The notes under the pieces: model-generated
The model's input: only the letters and a program-made list of their open reading frames with translations
Database searches by the model: none
Told to the model about the DNA's origin: nothing
Translations under genes and position numbers: made by a program
Shown here: in pieces, positions 14,181-27,100 of the stretch
Layout: each line of letters begins with the position of its first letter
Position numbering within the stretch: position 1 is the stretch's first letter
From: Oxyruncus cristatus
Taxonomy: Eukaryota > Chordata > Aves > Passeriformes > Cotingidae
Assembly (NCBI GenBank): GCA_013399855.1
Contig: VXAY01002359.1
Location: 817,776 to 881,775 of the forward strand
Length of the DNA: 64,000 bases
Reading direction: 5' to 3'

Positions 14181-14220
14181 GGGCGGGCCGGAGGGGACCC
14201 AGCGCTGCTCCCCCCGCCCC
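14181..14220. promoter_or_regulatory. GC boxes (SP/KLF-type) beside the gap
   Basis: GGGCGG on the plus strand at 14181-14186 and CCCCGCCCC at about 14212-14220 are GC-box cores, about 15-50 bases before the N gap. They fit a TATA-less CpG-island promoter. Confidence 0.5.
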
Positions 14221-14232
14221 GGGGCTGCCGCC

Positions 14233-14707
14233 NNNNNNNNNNNNNNNNNNNNNNNNNNNNNNNNNNNNNNNNNNNNNNNNNNNNNNNNNNNNNNNNNNNN
14301 NNNNNNNNNNNNNNNNNNNNNNNNNNNNNNNNNNNNNNNNNNNNNNNNNNNNNNNNNNNNNNNNNNNNNNNNNNNNNNNNNNNNNNNNNNNNNNNNNNNN
14401 NNNNNNNNNNNNNNNNNNNNNNNNNNNNNNNNNNNNNNNNNNNNNNNNNNNNNNNNNNNNNNNNNNNNNNNNNNNNNNNNNNNNNNNNNNNNNNNNNNNN
14501 NNNNNNNNNNNNNNNNNNNNNNNNNNNNNNNNNNNNNNNNNNNNNNNNNNNNNNNNNNNNNNNNNNNNNNNNNNNNNNNNNNNNNNNNNNNNNNNNNNNN
14601 NNNNNNNNNNNNNNNNNNNNNNNNNNNNNNNNNNNNNNNNNNNNNNNNNNNNNNNNNNNNNNNNNNNNNNNNNNNNNNNNNNNNNNNNNNNNNNNNNNNN
14701 NNNNNNN
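14233..14707. other. Assembly gap, 475 N
   Basis: This is an uninterrupted N run in the middle of the CpG island. Both edges are very GC-rich with C and G homopolymers, a typical cause of sequence drop-out. A first exon and transcription start site may be hidden in it. Confidence 0.99.
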
Positions 14708-15843
14708 CCCCCCGGGGGCAGGTGCGGGGCCGGGGCGCGGGAGGGAGCCCGAAAAGGTATCCCAGCGCAGGTATCCCTCTCTCCGTGCATGTGGCCACCC
14801 CCAAAGGATGCTCGCCCAGCAAGGCTGCTGGTTTGGTTCGACAGGGCAAGAGCTACTCCTGGTGTTAACCACTTGCCAAGGGGAAATGGGACCCTGGTCG
14901 CCAAGTTTCATAAGAAATCAACTCTCTGGTCACACCCATTGTCCTTGGAGCTGGTAGGAAGCATCCTCCAAGCAGCAAGGGTTGCTGTAGACCCTGCACG
15001 GAATGAGGCTGGGTGTCTCCCAGTCCTGCCAGCTGGCATGGCATGCCTATTTCTTCAGTAAGGAAAACTCAGCCGATTCACAACTAAGCTGAGCCATTTA
15101 AGCCCACCGAAGTTGCACAATAGTCACAGTTCTGCCCCCCAAGCAGAGGGATCAGAACTTCTGTTAGTAGGAATACAACTTTATGCATTAACACCAAGCT
15201 GCAATGTGGAAAACATACGAATGCTGTGACACCTGTGCCTTAAGGTCTTTGGAAAAGAATACTTACATTCTCCTCTGCAGTGCAGAATTTTCATCATTCA
15301 GTTAACATCAGCAGACATGGGAAAGGAGGTAGCCATGAGAGATCACACAGCTAGTGCATGGCAATCCCTGTAAAACGAAATTGAAATCAAACCTGAGGAA
15401 CTTCAGGTGTGATACTTGAAAGGCAATGATGCTGCACACCTGTGAGAGCAACATCTGAAGCTGAAAAGGCGCTAAGACATAAAACCCAAGATGGTCAGTT
15501 AACCTTTAGTTAGACTGTTGTATTGGGGAATTAAATGTTGCAAGAACTCCTTATGTCCTCCCCAAGGAGACTCTTTGGAGATAGTTGGCTGTAAGACACA
15601 GCAGGTAGCAGTGTGATATGAATTCACTGCAGCTTCTGCATGGTTCCTACTACTGTTCTCCAAGTTTACTGAAGATACTAAAGGCAGCAATGATAACATT
15701 ACATCGTAGCCCAGAGTTTAGGTATTCTTCTGCAAAGTAAATATTTCCCAATAAAATGAATTATCTGAAATGTGTTAAGTGCCACAGAATTGCTTTAATT
15801 AACTATTAAAGACATTATTTTAGACATTTCTGTCATTCAACAG

Positions 15844-16039
15844 GTGCTGAGATGACATTTGCTTGGAGCTAAAGCTCAGTAAGAAAGTACTACTGGATTG
15901 GAGAAGTTTTCTTGCTCTTGAGAAATTTGACACAAAAAGCCACTGCAAGATGGAAAAGGAGACTCAATTCACTTTGCAAACAATCCATATAAGGCTTATT
16001 TTGGGAAAACGCAGTCTGATGTTGCAAGAAAAAAGAAGA
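15844..16039 (+). other. Exon-like block, possibly an untranslated exon
   Basis: A candidate acceptor (TTCAACAG) precedes position 15844 and a strong donor (AGA followed by GTAAGT) starts at 16040, bounding 196 bases. A frame of about 59 codons from an ATG at 15863 runs into the donor. Its translation is lysine-rich with no recognisable domain. The block lies about 1.1 kb downstream of the CpG island, so it could be an alternative 5' exon of a plus-strand transcript. The acceptor has only a weak pyrimidine tract, and chance is a serious alternative. Confidence 0.2.
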
Positions 16040-19000
16040 GTAAGTAGCCTCAGTGACTAGGGAAGCGTTCTGCCTCAACACAAGGATGGCAACTTGTTGC
16101 AGACAGCAAAGAAAACACACATTGCATTGGTGAGAAAGAATAAAGAAAATTAATGGTTTCTTCCATTTGATATGTGCCTGTATGTTCTGGAAAATGATTT
16201 TAATAAAATCATCACCATAATCCAGGTCAGGAACCTCTGGCCATCCCTTGGCTTTGGGCACAGTGCTGTTACTCCTGCTCAGAGGTGGTCAGGTATGTGG
16301 TCAGGCGATAACAGCCTGTGCTCTACAATACTTCTCCCTTCACAACTACTCATGGGCGAGCGAGGGGTTGAGCAAATATGCAGATACTTGTCAGTGAGCA
16401 GTTGGCTGCTGAAATCTGTTAGCAGACATAAAGAAATGAAAGAGCCAGCTGTTTCCACACCACAAACATTTTCAAGGCTGCAGGAAAGCAAGAAATATCC
16501 ACAAATACTGAAATAGTGAGCAAAAAAAGTGCAGTTGGATTAAATATAACACATTTTTTTATTATCATCCTCTTAAGTAAACCTTCGGCGTTAGTCTGGG
16601 AAAGGAGCTCTGTCAAAGACGAGCTGAGTCTGCTGCCTCTCAGTTTGTCACATGCAGTGCAAAGCACAAGTGTCCAGGACTTAACATGCATGTGGTTGTT
16701 TACCAAAAAGCTATTATGCAAAAGTAATTGTTTTGTTTTGTTTCCCAGTTCCTCTGTATTTCAGAAGCATTTTAGTTTTCAGATTTCAGTCAGTTGTTAG
16801 ACAAGGCCACTGCACTTACTAAGAGGCTTTCCATTTGATTTCAAGTACCCCCTAGTGTGGTTCTGCTAAAAAAAGTATCTATGCTATATGCTGTTAGTTC
16901 TCCACCTTTAAAAAATTGTTAGCTTGATAAACATGTATTTGGTATTAGTAAAATGGCAACAACAGCAGAGTTGTAACTCTGTATATTCAGTTAGTCTTGG
17001 GCTGGAGGCCTGGATTTATAGAAAGAAGTAATTCTTACAACGTGAGTTTGAAGTCTATTCCTTCAACTACTTAAGACTGACCCCAAGAGATGGATGACTG
17101 TAACGTCACTGATGAAGAGCAATTTTAGCATAGAATATAATGGCTGGCAGTAACTGTTTGGAGTGAGTTTCCAACTGGAAACCAGCATTGGATCTGTAAA
17201 ACTTTTGCTCAAAGTTCAAGAATGTTTGGAAAAATTTTGTTTCAATACCACCGCTAACAAGAAGCAAAACCTTCCATTTGCAGTTGCATTAAATAACAAG
17301 ACCATATGAGTTTTCTCTGTTTAGCAAGAGTGTGAAAATTATTTTGATTCACAACTGTGTGTGAGCTTGAATAGACAACAGTTCCACTTTCTCACAAATG
17401 CATCAAAGAATCAGCTCCCCCAATGGTCATTTCCCACAGCCATATGGCAAAACAAAAGACAGTGAAACTCAGGTTATGTTTGCTTTAACAAGTTTGGTAA
17501 TCTAACGTTTCTAGTACTGCCTTTTGAAGCAGATTACAGAAATGCATCATTTTATATACCTGTACTGGAAAGGTTACCCAGTATATGGTCTTAGTTTTCT
17601 AATGCAGAGATCTGATGTCACTATGTGGGAATTCCAGTTCATGCCAACAGGTTACTCTTAAGTGTAGTGTTTAAATATTTTACCTAAGTTTCCTTTGTCC
17701 CTTAAATGGTCATTAATTTGATCAGTGAAAAAGTCATTTTCATTGACATAATGCCTTGCTGCTGCCTCTTCTGTTGCTGACCACAACTGCAGTTCTGTCC
17801 TATTATCAGCACACAACTGCAAAGTGAAACTAACTGCTGTGGCTTTTTATCATCTGAGGTGCAAAAAAAACGGAAATGTACTGTATAATGTAGCTTCATT
17901 TTCTCTTGGGCTTTGGAATCTTTCCTGCGTGCAATGACATGAATCCTCCTGTCCCTGTGGCCCATCTTAGCTTATAGTACAATTTTAAGTGTCACTAACT
18001 GCTGATGCAGCTATTTGCAAAACATGGAATTTAGGAACCTCCATTGCTACTGATACCACAAGAAAGTTGACTCTTTTAACGTGATTCTAAGTGCAAGTGC
18101 CTTTTAGATTGGTCCAGCGATTTAGAAACTTTTAAGACCTTGCTCTTCACTTCCCAACTAATTCCCACTCGGTCTGGTTTGTTACAAATGACAGCACTGC
18201 ACAATATTTAATGATTCTGCTACCTGCAGAACATGAGACAAAACCCACTCACAGGCACCTGCCTTTTGTAGGATGATTATGATGGCTCTTGAACACGGTT
18301 CAGCCTACCAAGGCAGAAGTCACCCTCACAGGACTAAGGAAGGCTGTTACCTGTACTACATCTGGGTTACTTGACCTCCTTTCATGTGACAGTGGACGAA
18401 CTCACCAAATATATCATGAAGATATTTCTCTTAAGAGAAATAAGTTTCCATCCCTTCAGCTAACCTCCCTCTAAGGGACCAAGTGTGGTGTAGCTGCCCG
18501 AGAGAAGCATCGTTGGTATCAACAGGGCTCTTTCAGCAAGGCACCTAAGAGGGTTACAGGGTGGCTATAAATATTTCAAGCTTCCTGCAATGACCTGCTC
18601 TCTGTAGGCTTTCTATATAAATTTTACTGTTTCTGCTAGATTTTTAAAGATGTAGGTTCGTCATTGAAGAGCTATGACTGACTGAGTGGAACTGTTTTTG
18701 TTAATCAATTAACATATGTGTGTGTGTCTTTAATGAATCAGGATCAAGTAGGTAATTAAGTGTAAACCTCCAACACCGGGCAAACATTGATCCTCTTTAT
18801 AAAGACTTATTACTAGAAACCAAACTGCTTGTAGACTACAGGCTTTGTAGTTGTTTTACAGGTTCAGCAAGGTCAGAATATTTTTCCTCAATTACAGAAT
18901 TACAAAATACCAAATCTGATCCCATATTTAGTTACCTTGCAGGGGCAGAATTCTAGTCCTTTTAGAGTGTTAATTATAAGAAGTTGAGAAGAACAGAACA

Positions 19001-22000
19001 GTGCAGGGAAAAAAAAAAGTCTGCTATGTTGAAAGACCACCATAGTATTCAAGTACACAATTTCAGTGGAAACGATTTATACATATTTATGGTATCTCTG
19101 ACCAGGACATGCAATCACATAAGTAGCCAGAAAAATTGAGTATGTCTGACCTCACTCCTGTTTGAACTCCAGAGACACACTCCTCTTCCACCCTGCACCT
19201 TCAGATTTTGTATGACAAGAAGTATTTATTCATCCAAAACAGTTTCTTTTGGGAAATGTGGCTTTGCTTTGTGAATAGGCATAAAATTTACTGGCAGTTT
19301 TTATGTGGCACTATTAGGCTGCTTTTAAACTTGTATAATGGTAAATGCAAAGAGGTCTCTGACTAATGTTTAAGGCAATAGTCTGGACACCTGGGTTGAT
19401 TCCTATTCTGCAGAATTTATCTTTGTCTGACTTTGCTGTGGAAGATGGGAAAGACTACATCCTCACCATGGGTGTAGTTTAAAGGTGTTCAAATGTTTAG
19501 TTCACAAGGTCCAAATGACTAAGAAGGGTAGATATGGCTTTAGGTAAATATTTGTAAGAACAAAAGAAATTAATACTAATTTAATAATTTAAATAATTTT
19601 AAACTGTTTATCGGTCTCAGATCTGGAGTTTCACTAAAAGTTTACATCTAAATACTGTATTCCATTTTCTGATCAGCTGTATAATTGCCATTAAATCATT
19701 CTCCCAATAAATGATTTAAATATTTTCTCCTTTAGTATGGTACAAGTGTAAGAGCAATACTGTTTATAAGACATTCAAACACTGCATTAAGAACAGCATT
19801 ACAAATACCTAGCTAGAACATAAAGGAATTGTTCTTTTCACTTCAGCTGAGCAAAACTAAACCCTTGAATTTGTGACAGCTGTATTAGCCTCTTAGGAGA
19901 AGATTCACACCTGTTTAAGCACCTTTATGGAGCAGAGGCATTGCTCAGTGATTCACAAGACACTCATCCTGTAAGTGCTCTGGCACCCACAGGACTACAG
20001 ACATGTTTAAATTCAGAGTGCTTTTCTTAAGTGTGCAGAAACTAACAAGTTTGGTGTTTAAACCTTTCAGTCTGCAAAGCTGTTATGAATTCTCAAGCAT
20101 GGCAGCACTGAGAACTGCAGCCCTTCTAAGACTCATTCTTCACGTCCTCTCTCTGCTGACTCATTAGGTTCATTTTAGAAATTCTCATAAATTTCTAACA
20201 TGGAAGCTGCAAGGAAAATCACGTCAAATCAATTTCAGGTTTATCTTAATCACTGGGTGACTGATGTGTTCTCAATTTCAAAATATTACTGCATTATCAA
20301 TTACATTAAGCTTACATTGCTGAGACACTCCATTTGGTATGACTGAGACAATGTCATGCATGATTTAATTGCCACACCAACCCATTTGTAAATAGGCTGA
20401 GGTCCATTCTTATGAAAAGAAGATATCTATGTCATGTTTTGCATTGGTGAAAGTGCATATAAAAATAAAACTACAGGTCAAGAAGGCTTTTCCCTTTTAA
20501 GTAGGAATTCTACCTGTTCCACATAGCACTTGACATGTGTGCACCATTAGAGCCATCGCTTTTGTTCGAAAAAGTTAAATATAAAATAACAGAAGCTTAA
20601 GGTAATTCCTTAGACTGTGATTACAGTCTGCATTTAGGAATATTCAGAGCAATGTGAAACTTTTAGTGAGAGCTCTACCTGCACATTTTTCACTGTACTT
20701 AGTGATAATAAAGGCAAGATTAACTGTCTTCATGGTATTAATTCTCACTTTTATGTCCCATACCTCCATGGCACATACTCTTCTTCCACAGTGAGCATAT
20801 TTTACCATTTGTGGAAGTCAACCAGGTCAAGATCCTGACCTTTCCATTTTTAAATGCTGTTTTTCCATGATGATCTATACAAAGTGTACTTGGCATTGAG
20901 GATTGCATTCCAGGAGCCTTCTTTTTCTTTTCTAAACACATAGTCTGCCTGATTTTTCTACTGCCTGAAATGATTAATAGGATAGGTCTCATGACTTCTA
21001 AATTTTATTTTAAAATGCGTTTGGCCTGCTACCTCACAGGTACAAATTCCCAGTGGAAATGAACTGAGGTGAGACATGAATGCAAATATACTTGAATGGG
21101 TAATGCTCTTGGGTGAAAACTGGATGCTTTGTCATATTTTCCTTTTTTACAAGCAGATGCTGCACAAATGTCTTTTCCTTCATGAAAATGCAGAGCACAT
21201 AGACTATAAGGTCTATGGTATAAAAATAAACAATAAAAACAGCCAACCTGCCTTTACCTCTGCCAGACCTCTTGGGCACTGCAAATGCTGTCACCTCCTT
21301 TGAAAAGGGAAACAATAACCATAACCAAAGAATGAAGCAGGCAATAGAAGTAAGGCAGAAAGCCCAGGATACAGTTGACGTTTTAATAAAGCTTTCAATA
21401 GAGTAGAGGTCCAATCCAGAGCAGTAGGAAGTAATGGCTGAGCCTACCACTGCCCACTTCATGGGTTGCTTGCTTGGGATGCAGGAAGATGCCTATAGTG
21501 ATGTACTGCTGCCCTGGTGGGAAACAACTGCTCTGGAGACTGGAAACTCTGCATGGCTGAACAGGAGCAAAAAGGATAAATGTGTGGGGCAGGATTCAGC
21601 ACTTTCCTTTGTGGAGGAAAGAAATTTTTTTTCTTTCTTGCTCCACTTGAGAAAAAAAATGGAAGAGAAGATGCAAATCTGATTGCTGGAGTTTGCAGTC
21701 AGAGCACTCAGCTTGTGGGAGAGATTGAACAGGAAAAGCATCCACCAACTTGCATATCCCTAACTACAGCCAGAAACTGCAGCCTGTGGCTTCTGCCTAT
21801 ATCTTTTCCTTCTCCTCACCATTGAATTCTGCCTGTGCAGGTGAGGGAATTGACCTCAAATGTCACAGGAAAAGCAGAGGCCTTTCCTCTGCTCCCTCTT
21901 AGACTGCTGTTCCACCACCATGCCAGAAAAATGACTGGGACCCCACAGCACCAGCCCAAGCCCCGAGTACAATCTGACTGAGCCACATCAGGCTTTTCTG

Positions 22001-23461
22001 CCACCAGTGCAGTCTAGTTCCTGCCACAAACACTCACACAACAGCTCTTAAACCCTGTTACTCAGAGTAGAAACATGGTCACATCATGAGGTTTTGGGCT
22101 AAGTTTTGTTCTCTATTTCTCCTCCTGCCTCTCACACAAAGTGTCTGAAACCACTTTTGGTTTAGCTACACACACAAGTGCTCACATGAGACCGAGTCTC
22201 CCCAGTCTGCCATCAAAATGCAGAAAAGTTTAAGGTGTCTCCCACAGCCCCTCTGTAATCTCATCTGGACTCTGCAAAACCACTATTGCCAGAGCTGGTT
22301 TAGTTGTGGAAAACTCTCAAATGGATGTAACCCGGCATTCTGTAAAACATCCACAGACCTGTGTCTTCCAAGCTAGAACACTCTTGGTCCCACCCCCGCT
22401 TCTGAGTCAGAGGAATTGAACAAAGTGCTACACCATAAACATGTGTCAGAAAAAAAAGGTAAGCAGGCATTCTGAAATTTACTTTCTAGGGTTTATTTTT
22501 CCGAAGTTTACTGCTTTGTTCTTCCCTTACAGGGGAGATTGTAGAATAAAAAGGGAAATAATTGTATTGTCTCCCTCCTATTCAGTCACAAACAGGTAAA
22601 ATATATCTATAAAAAAGAAAATCTCAACAACTCACAAGGATGCATTGCCAGGAGAAAGAGGGGAAAAAGTCATCACTGAAGTATAAACTCTTTGCCTAGA
22701 AGCTGATTATAACCAATTTATGTAAGCAAAAATCCAGAGTGTAATCTAGTTTCTGTAAGTATAGAACCTGCCACTGTGTCTGATTTTCATAAAGTTTGTA
22801 TGCCTTCAAGCAATCACTTGATGTTTACAAACAGCAACACTAGATTTGCAATAGGCTTAATTTTAATTTAAATTTAGATACAAAATAAACTAAAAATAAT
22901 TGTATTTTAAACAAAAGTCCTTTTTGCCTATCCAGCAATAAGGGCAATTTGAGGTCAAATTCAGATTGTAACTCATATGATGTAAATGAAAGCAGCAGGC
23001 TGTGCGAGCATATTACACACTGGAGAATCAAATGTCTTCTTTCTGATGGATTTCTTGAATTTTTGGGGTGTATGGTAACATCTATAAATAAAAATTCTTA
23101 TACAGCAACAGAGTACAGAGATACTAATATTAGAGAGTGATTTGTTATAAAATGAAAGCACAGATGGGCACCACAGCTACGTAATATCTTATGGAGAGAG
23201 CTACCCTTGGAGACCAACTGAAAATCTCAATGGGAACTTTTGCCAGCACCAGCCAATGTAAAATTATTCTGCCCCATGGACTGTAACAATTGCAGGTGCC
23301 AACATATCCCTCCTTTTTCTGTACTCATAAATAAACACATTCAACAAGATGGAATAAGAAGTACTCTGCTTAGGGTAACTATATACGTCATGTAATTAGA
23401 GAAGAGTGTTAAAAACTGGCTTGCAACTGTACTCTGAAGCTGTTATCAGATTCTTGATTTC

Positions 23462-23506
23462 AGTCGATAGTGACGGTGTTACCATCGACATGTAGTCGAT
23501 CACGTT
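23462..23506. repeat. CpG-dense patch with repeated GTCGAT/ATCGAC
   Basis: Five CpGs occur in 45 bases of otherwise CpG-poor sequence. GTCGAT is present at 23463-23468 and 23495-23500, with the inverse ATCGAC at 23484-23489. GGT and ACC flank the loop, so a bulged hairpin is possible. Function is unknown. Confidence 0.45.
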
Positions 23507-23986
23507 ATTGAGACTGACCAAATCTCATTAAAGTTAATAAGTCTAAATCCACTGACTTCACTGGGCTCTCACATTCTCCTCTGCATAAGCAAAAGGATTC
23601 CAATTTACTTACTACTGAAGTATATTTTCAATATGAGGGACAAACTCTCTCCTGAAGTGTACACACATATTCTCATTTGACTTCCACAGATGCTAAATTA
23701 AAGTGGCAGGGGGAAGATGCAGCCCTAATATCTAAGAGAAGATTTTTACAGTAATTACCACCTCCTTTTATATATATAATACCTTTTGCTTTACCATCTG
23801 TGCAGTGGAACATAGAGTCCCTCATTTCCCCTGGTGCAGAAAATCAAGTTTAAAAGAAGGCCTTCCCTGTCACCTCCTACAGTGGGAACAGTCATGTAGA
23901 ATGTTCTTGATCCAGCTTTTGCCCTCATAATAAAACCATTTTGCCCATAATAATAAACTACTTGTTTTTTCAAATTTACTTATCAG

Positions 23987-24195
23987 CTGTGATAAGTCAC
24001 TGTAGCATTCAGGCCCAAATGAGGTTCCACTGCAGACCCACTGTTGCTTATGAGTTTATAAGGCAACAAGCTACTGGGAATGACTCATGGGTGGATCAGA
24101 GACAAGGAAATAGAAATTCTTCTACCCACATTTGGAGAGTTGACGGGACAGGAAAACTGGAAACACTTTGGCACTACAAGCTCTGCAAGCAGCAG
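23987..24195 (+). other. Exon-like open block with acceptor and donor
   Basis: A T-rich acceptor ending in TTATCAG precedes 23987, and a donor (CAGCAG followed by GTACTG) starts at 24196. The 209 bases between them are open in one frame for about 69 codons. The translation is polar with mixed composition and includes several W, H and C residues, unlike the low-complexity translations nearby. There is no recognised domain and no second exon with a compatible phase was found close by. It may be a coding exon, a non-coding RNA exon or chance. Confidence 0.2.
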
Positions 24196-27100
24196 GTACT
24201 GTTCAGAGAGGGTACCATTTTCATAAACAATGGTTCTTAAAAGAAGACTACATTCAGAAAGCTGAAAAAAGACACAACTTTGAATGGTGACACCTAAAGG
24301 AGCCCTAAAATCATCAGAAAATACAAGTATTACAGGCTGCATTAGTGTACTACCTGGGACTTGATACTGCATGTGCACACAGGCATTTACTGTGTATGTA
24401 TTTCTTCCAGAGCAGTGGGCTGAGTAGCCACATACCAAAATCTAAAAATAAGTCTCTGGGGTCAGCATCTGCCTACATGGTACACTGTCCAGGTGGCTTT
24501 GGCTGCACCTCTGGGCCCATCACAATTAGACTGCTGCTCTGTTTTCTCAGTTGCTCTGTCTTCCTTAAGGTCATTTCTTCAGCTTTGGAATAAGACCTTT
24601 CTTCCCTGTTCAGCCATAAGATGACAGGAATCCGTGATACTTAACAGCACCTTTGAGAGATAATAACAAAAACACCAGGGGCTAACATCAGGATTACTTT
24701 AATGACTAGAATGTAATTATTTATGACTAATGGCACGTTAATAATTATAGTTCTCTGAATTCCCAGTTTAACATGCAGGGAGTCCCCGACTGTGTCCTTA
24801 AATGTTGTTTTATGTGGACCCCAACAGCTTAAAATTTCTAGGCCCACTTTCTCATCAAATCACACTTACATAGAAGTGGAATGATGCATGCAAATCAGGC
24901 ACAACACATGCCATAAAAAAAACCGTAGATATTACAGTCATTCCCTCCTCATAGGCTCACACCGTAAAGTCCGCCTTTAAAGTTCTCTCCCTACACATAT
25001 TTCACTTTGGGGGGTGACACTTGAGTTTTTGCCAGCTGATTAGTCACAGGTGGGAGAAAAGCTCTGTCCCCGTAAATGGTTTCCCACCTATAGTGAAAGT
25101 TACAATTAGATGATTAAATCAGAAAGAAAATTAATAATCCGTTAATACTAAAACCCCAATTCACTTGTTATTATTTATTCCATTTTATATTCTCTTTTTA
25201 CCTCAATTTACCTCAGATTAGGTAAAGAAGCCTTTGTGTAGAAAAGGCAAAAATGGTCATAGGAGTCATGAGAGTTCACCTAGTTTACCTCTGTTGTTGG
25301 AGGCAGGGCCAAGGATATCTCCAGGCTTGGTGTTATGTCCCCTACCCTCCACCTTTTTTTATCCCTGGACTAAACTCTAGTTTTTCTCATCACAAGAAGA
25401 TTTACCTTTACAGTAACATCACCATCTTGGTGCTCCTATCTAGGTATGAGACACTCCTGTATCTTTCTGCTGCTTACCTGGTTACTCTTCTGTTTCATAT
25501 TTGGGTACCTAATTTCTCCAAAATGCAGTGTTTTGGACCTGGACCGAATGCCAAGTGGTGAATTTCAGACCATTTCTTATATGTGTGAATACTGTTATTT
25601 TCTGAATCAAAGCACTGCAACCCTTCCCTGCACAGGACAGCTTTCTCTTGAAATTTCCTTCTGTTTTAGCCAGCTGATTGACACCTAGCCTTTGGAGAGT
25701 TTTCAACTGGTTGTGTACTCAGCTAATGATGATTTCATCTGGAGCCTGCTGCCTTAGTCTGTTTATGAAAATGTCACGTGGGAATGTGTTGTGAGTGTGC
25801 CTCGTATCAGGTATAGCATGACCCTGCTCTGGAAGGTCAGCTGGTCTGTCAAAGAAGAAAATTCCACTGCTTGAAAGCAAATGCTTTGACAGATCTATTG
25901 CTCAGGCAATCTGGGCTACACAGTGTGCAGAGAAGAAACAAGATGCAAAACTCCCCACAGATTTATATGCCTCTCCTCTTCTGAGTAATTGCCAGTACCT
26001 CTAGTTTTTCATGCCCTCTCTGTCTCAGTGCGTCTTTGATTGCTGCACACACCTTAAAGGCAACCGTATTCCAGCTTTCTATTGCTGCAGTGAAATAAAG
26101 AGACTTGAGGTCATATGCTCCCACCTCTCCCATGTCCTCTGCCCAGCCTGTGACCAAGTCCAAGTGCAGCTCCAGAACCCCACTGGTTTTTAGTGACAGA
26201 CACAAAGACACACAGTAATAAGGGACTGAAGAATCCCCAGGAAAAGTGTAAAGGTGCTGCAGAGTGTAATGTCTTGCTGTGCTTCAGACACTCTGGTCTG
26301 TAGGCTGAATATTTCAACCCCACAGACGGGGATTGGAGCTTCATCCTGGGAGAGAGGGATTCGTATGAACTCCTAAACAGAAAGCTGAGCTGGGGTTTCC
26401 AGCATTTCAGATGCATTCCCTAGCCGTGGGGCTGCAGGATGAGGTGTGCACATGCTATTTCCTTTCACTGCTGAGGGATGCTTTCCACAAGAACCATGCC
26501 TCAACCTGTCAGGCAGACTTGGAAAGTATCAGACTGTGCTCTGCAAGTAAGTCAGAAGGATGAAGACTGTGAATCCTAAAAGGGTCTAAGCATTACTTTT
26601 GTGCACTGGTACTTAATACTGTCTAAAATGAGAGACTCTGGGGCATCTCAAGAAGCCAAAATGTGATCACTTAGGGCACTGGTATAAGTTTAGACAGCAG
26701 CAGGAGACTATCAGAGTCAAAGTCCTCTGAATGTTAATTTTGTAGGGAAGTAGCAGTCAGGTATTTCAGCTTTAAGTGGTGTTAAATCCCATTGTTGGTC
26801 AGTGAGAATTTTTATGCTCTGCTGCTTTTGTCTCATTTGCTGAGGGCAAATACAGGGTAAAGGTCCAGAGTGGAAGCAGAGGACTGGAGGGGAGAAGAGA
26901 GTTAGGCACAGGTTCAAAGCAGTAAAGTGGGTAGAAACACCTAATCAGTGATGTAACTATCCAAAGTAGCTAAATATGGAGATAGACAAATAGACAAAAC
27001 AATTCCCATAGAACTGTGTTAAGGAATAGCTCCAAGGAACAAACAATACAAGTTTATTATGTTCCTGTTGAGGTCAAAATGTGTCTGTTTTACAAGGAAT

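Larger units (their letters stand above)
13740..14870. promoter_or_regulatory. CpG island, probable promoter, interrupted by a gap
   Basis: Composition changes sharply from AT-rich and CpG-poor to GC-rich with dense CpG at about 13.74 kb, and reverts at about 14.87 kb. Such islands in vertebrates usually mark promoters and first exons. The visible left flank (13.74-14.23 kb) carries an E-box and GC boxes. The right flank resumes after the N gap and fades quickly. No TATA box is visible. Possible plus-strand donors lie just after the gap (AG followed by GTATCC near 14.757 and 14.771 kb). A possible minus-strand donor with GTAAGT lies near 13.645 kb. The direction of transcription is therefore unresolved, and divergent transcription is possible. 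Long frames reported through this region exist only because N bases contain no stops. Confidence 0.8.

Noticed and set aside
13785..15061. Long open frames of 300-390 codons on both strands across the CpG island
   Set aside because: They cross 475 N bases, which contain no stops by definition. The flanking residues are GC-driven (A, G, P, R) and show no domain.
21034..21462. 142-codon minus-strand frame with hydrophobic stretches
   Set aside because: The hydrophobic parts come from T-rich sequence. There is no recognised family, no strong acceptor upstream, and overlapping frames are open on the other strand.
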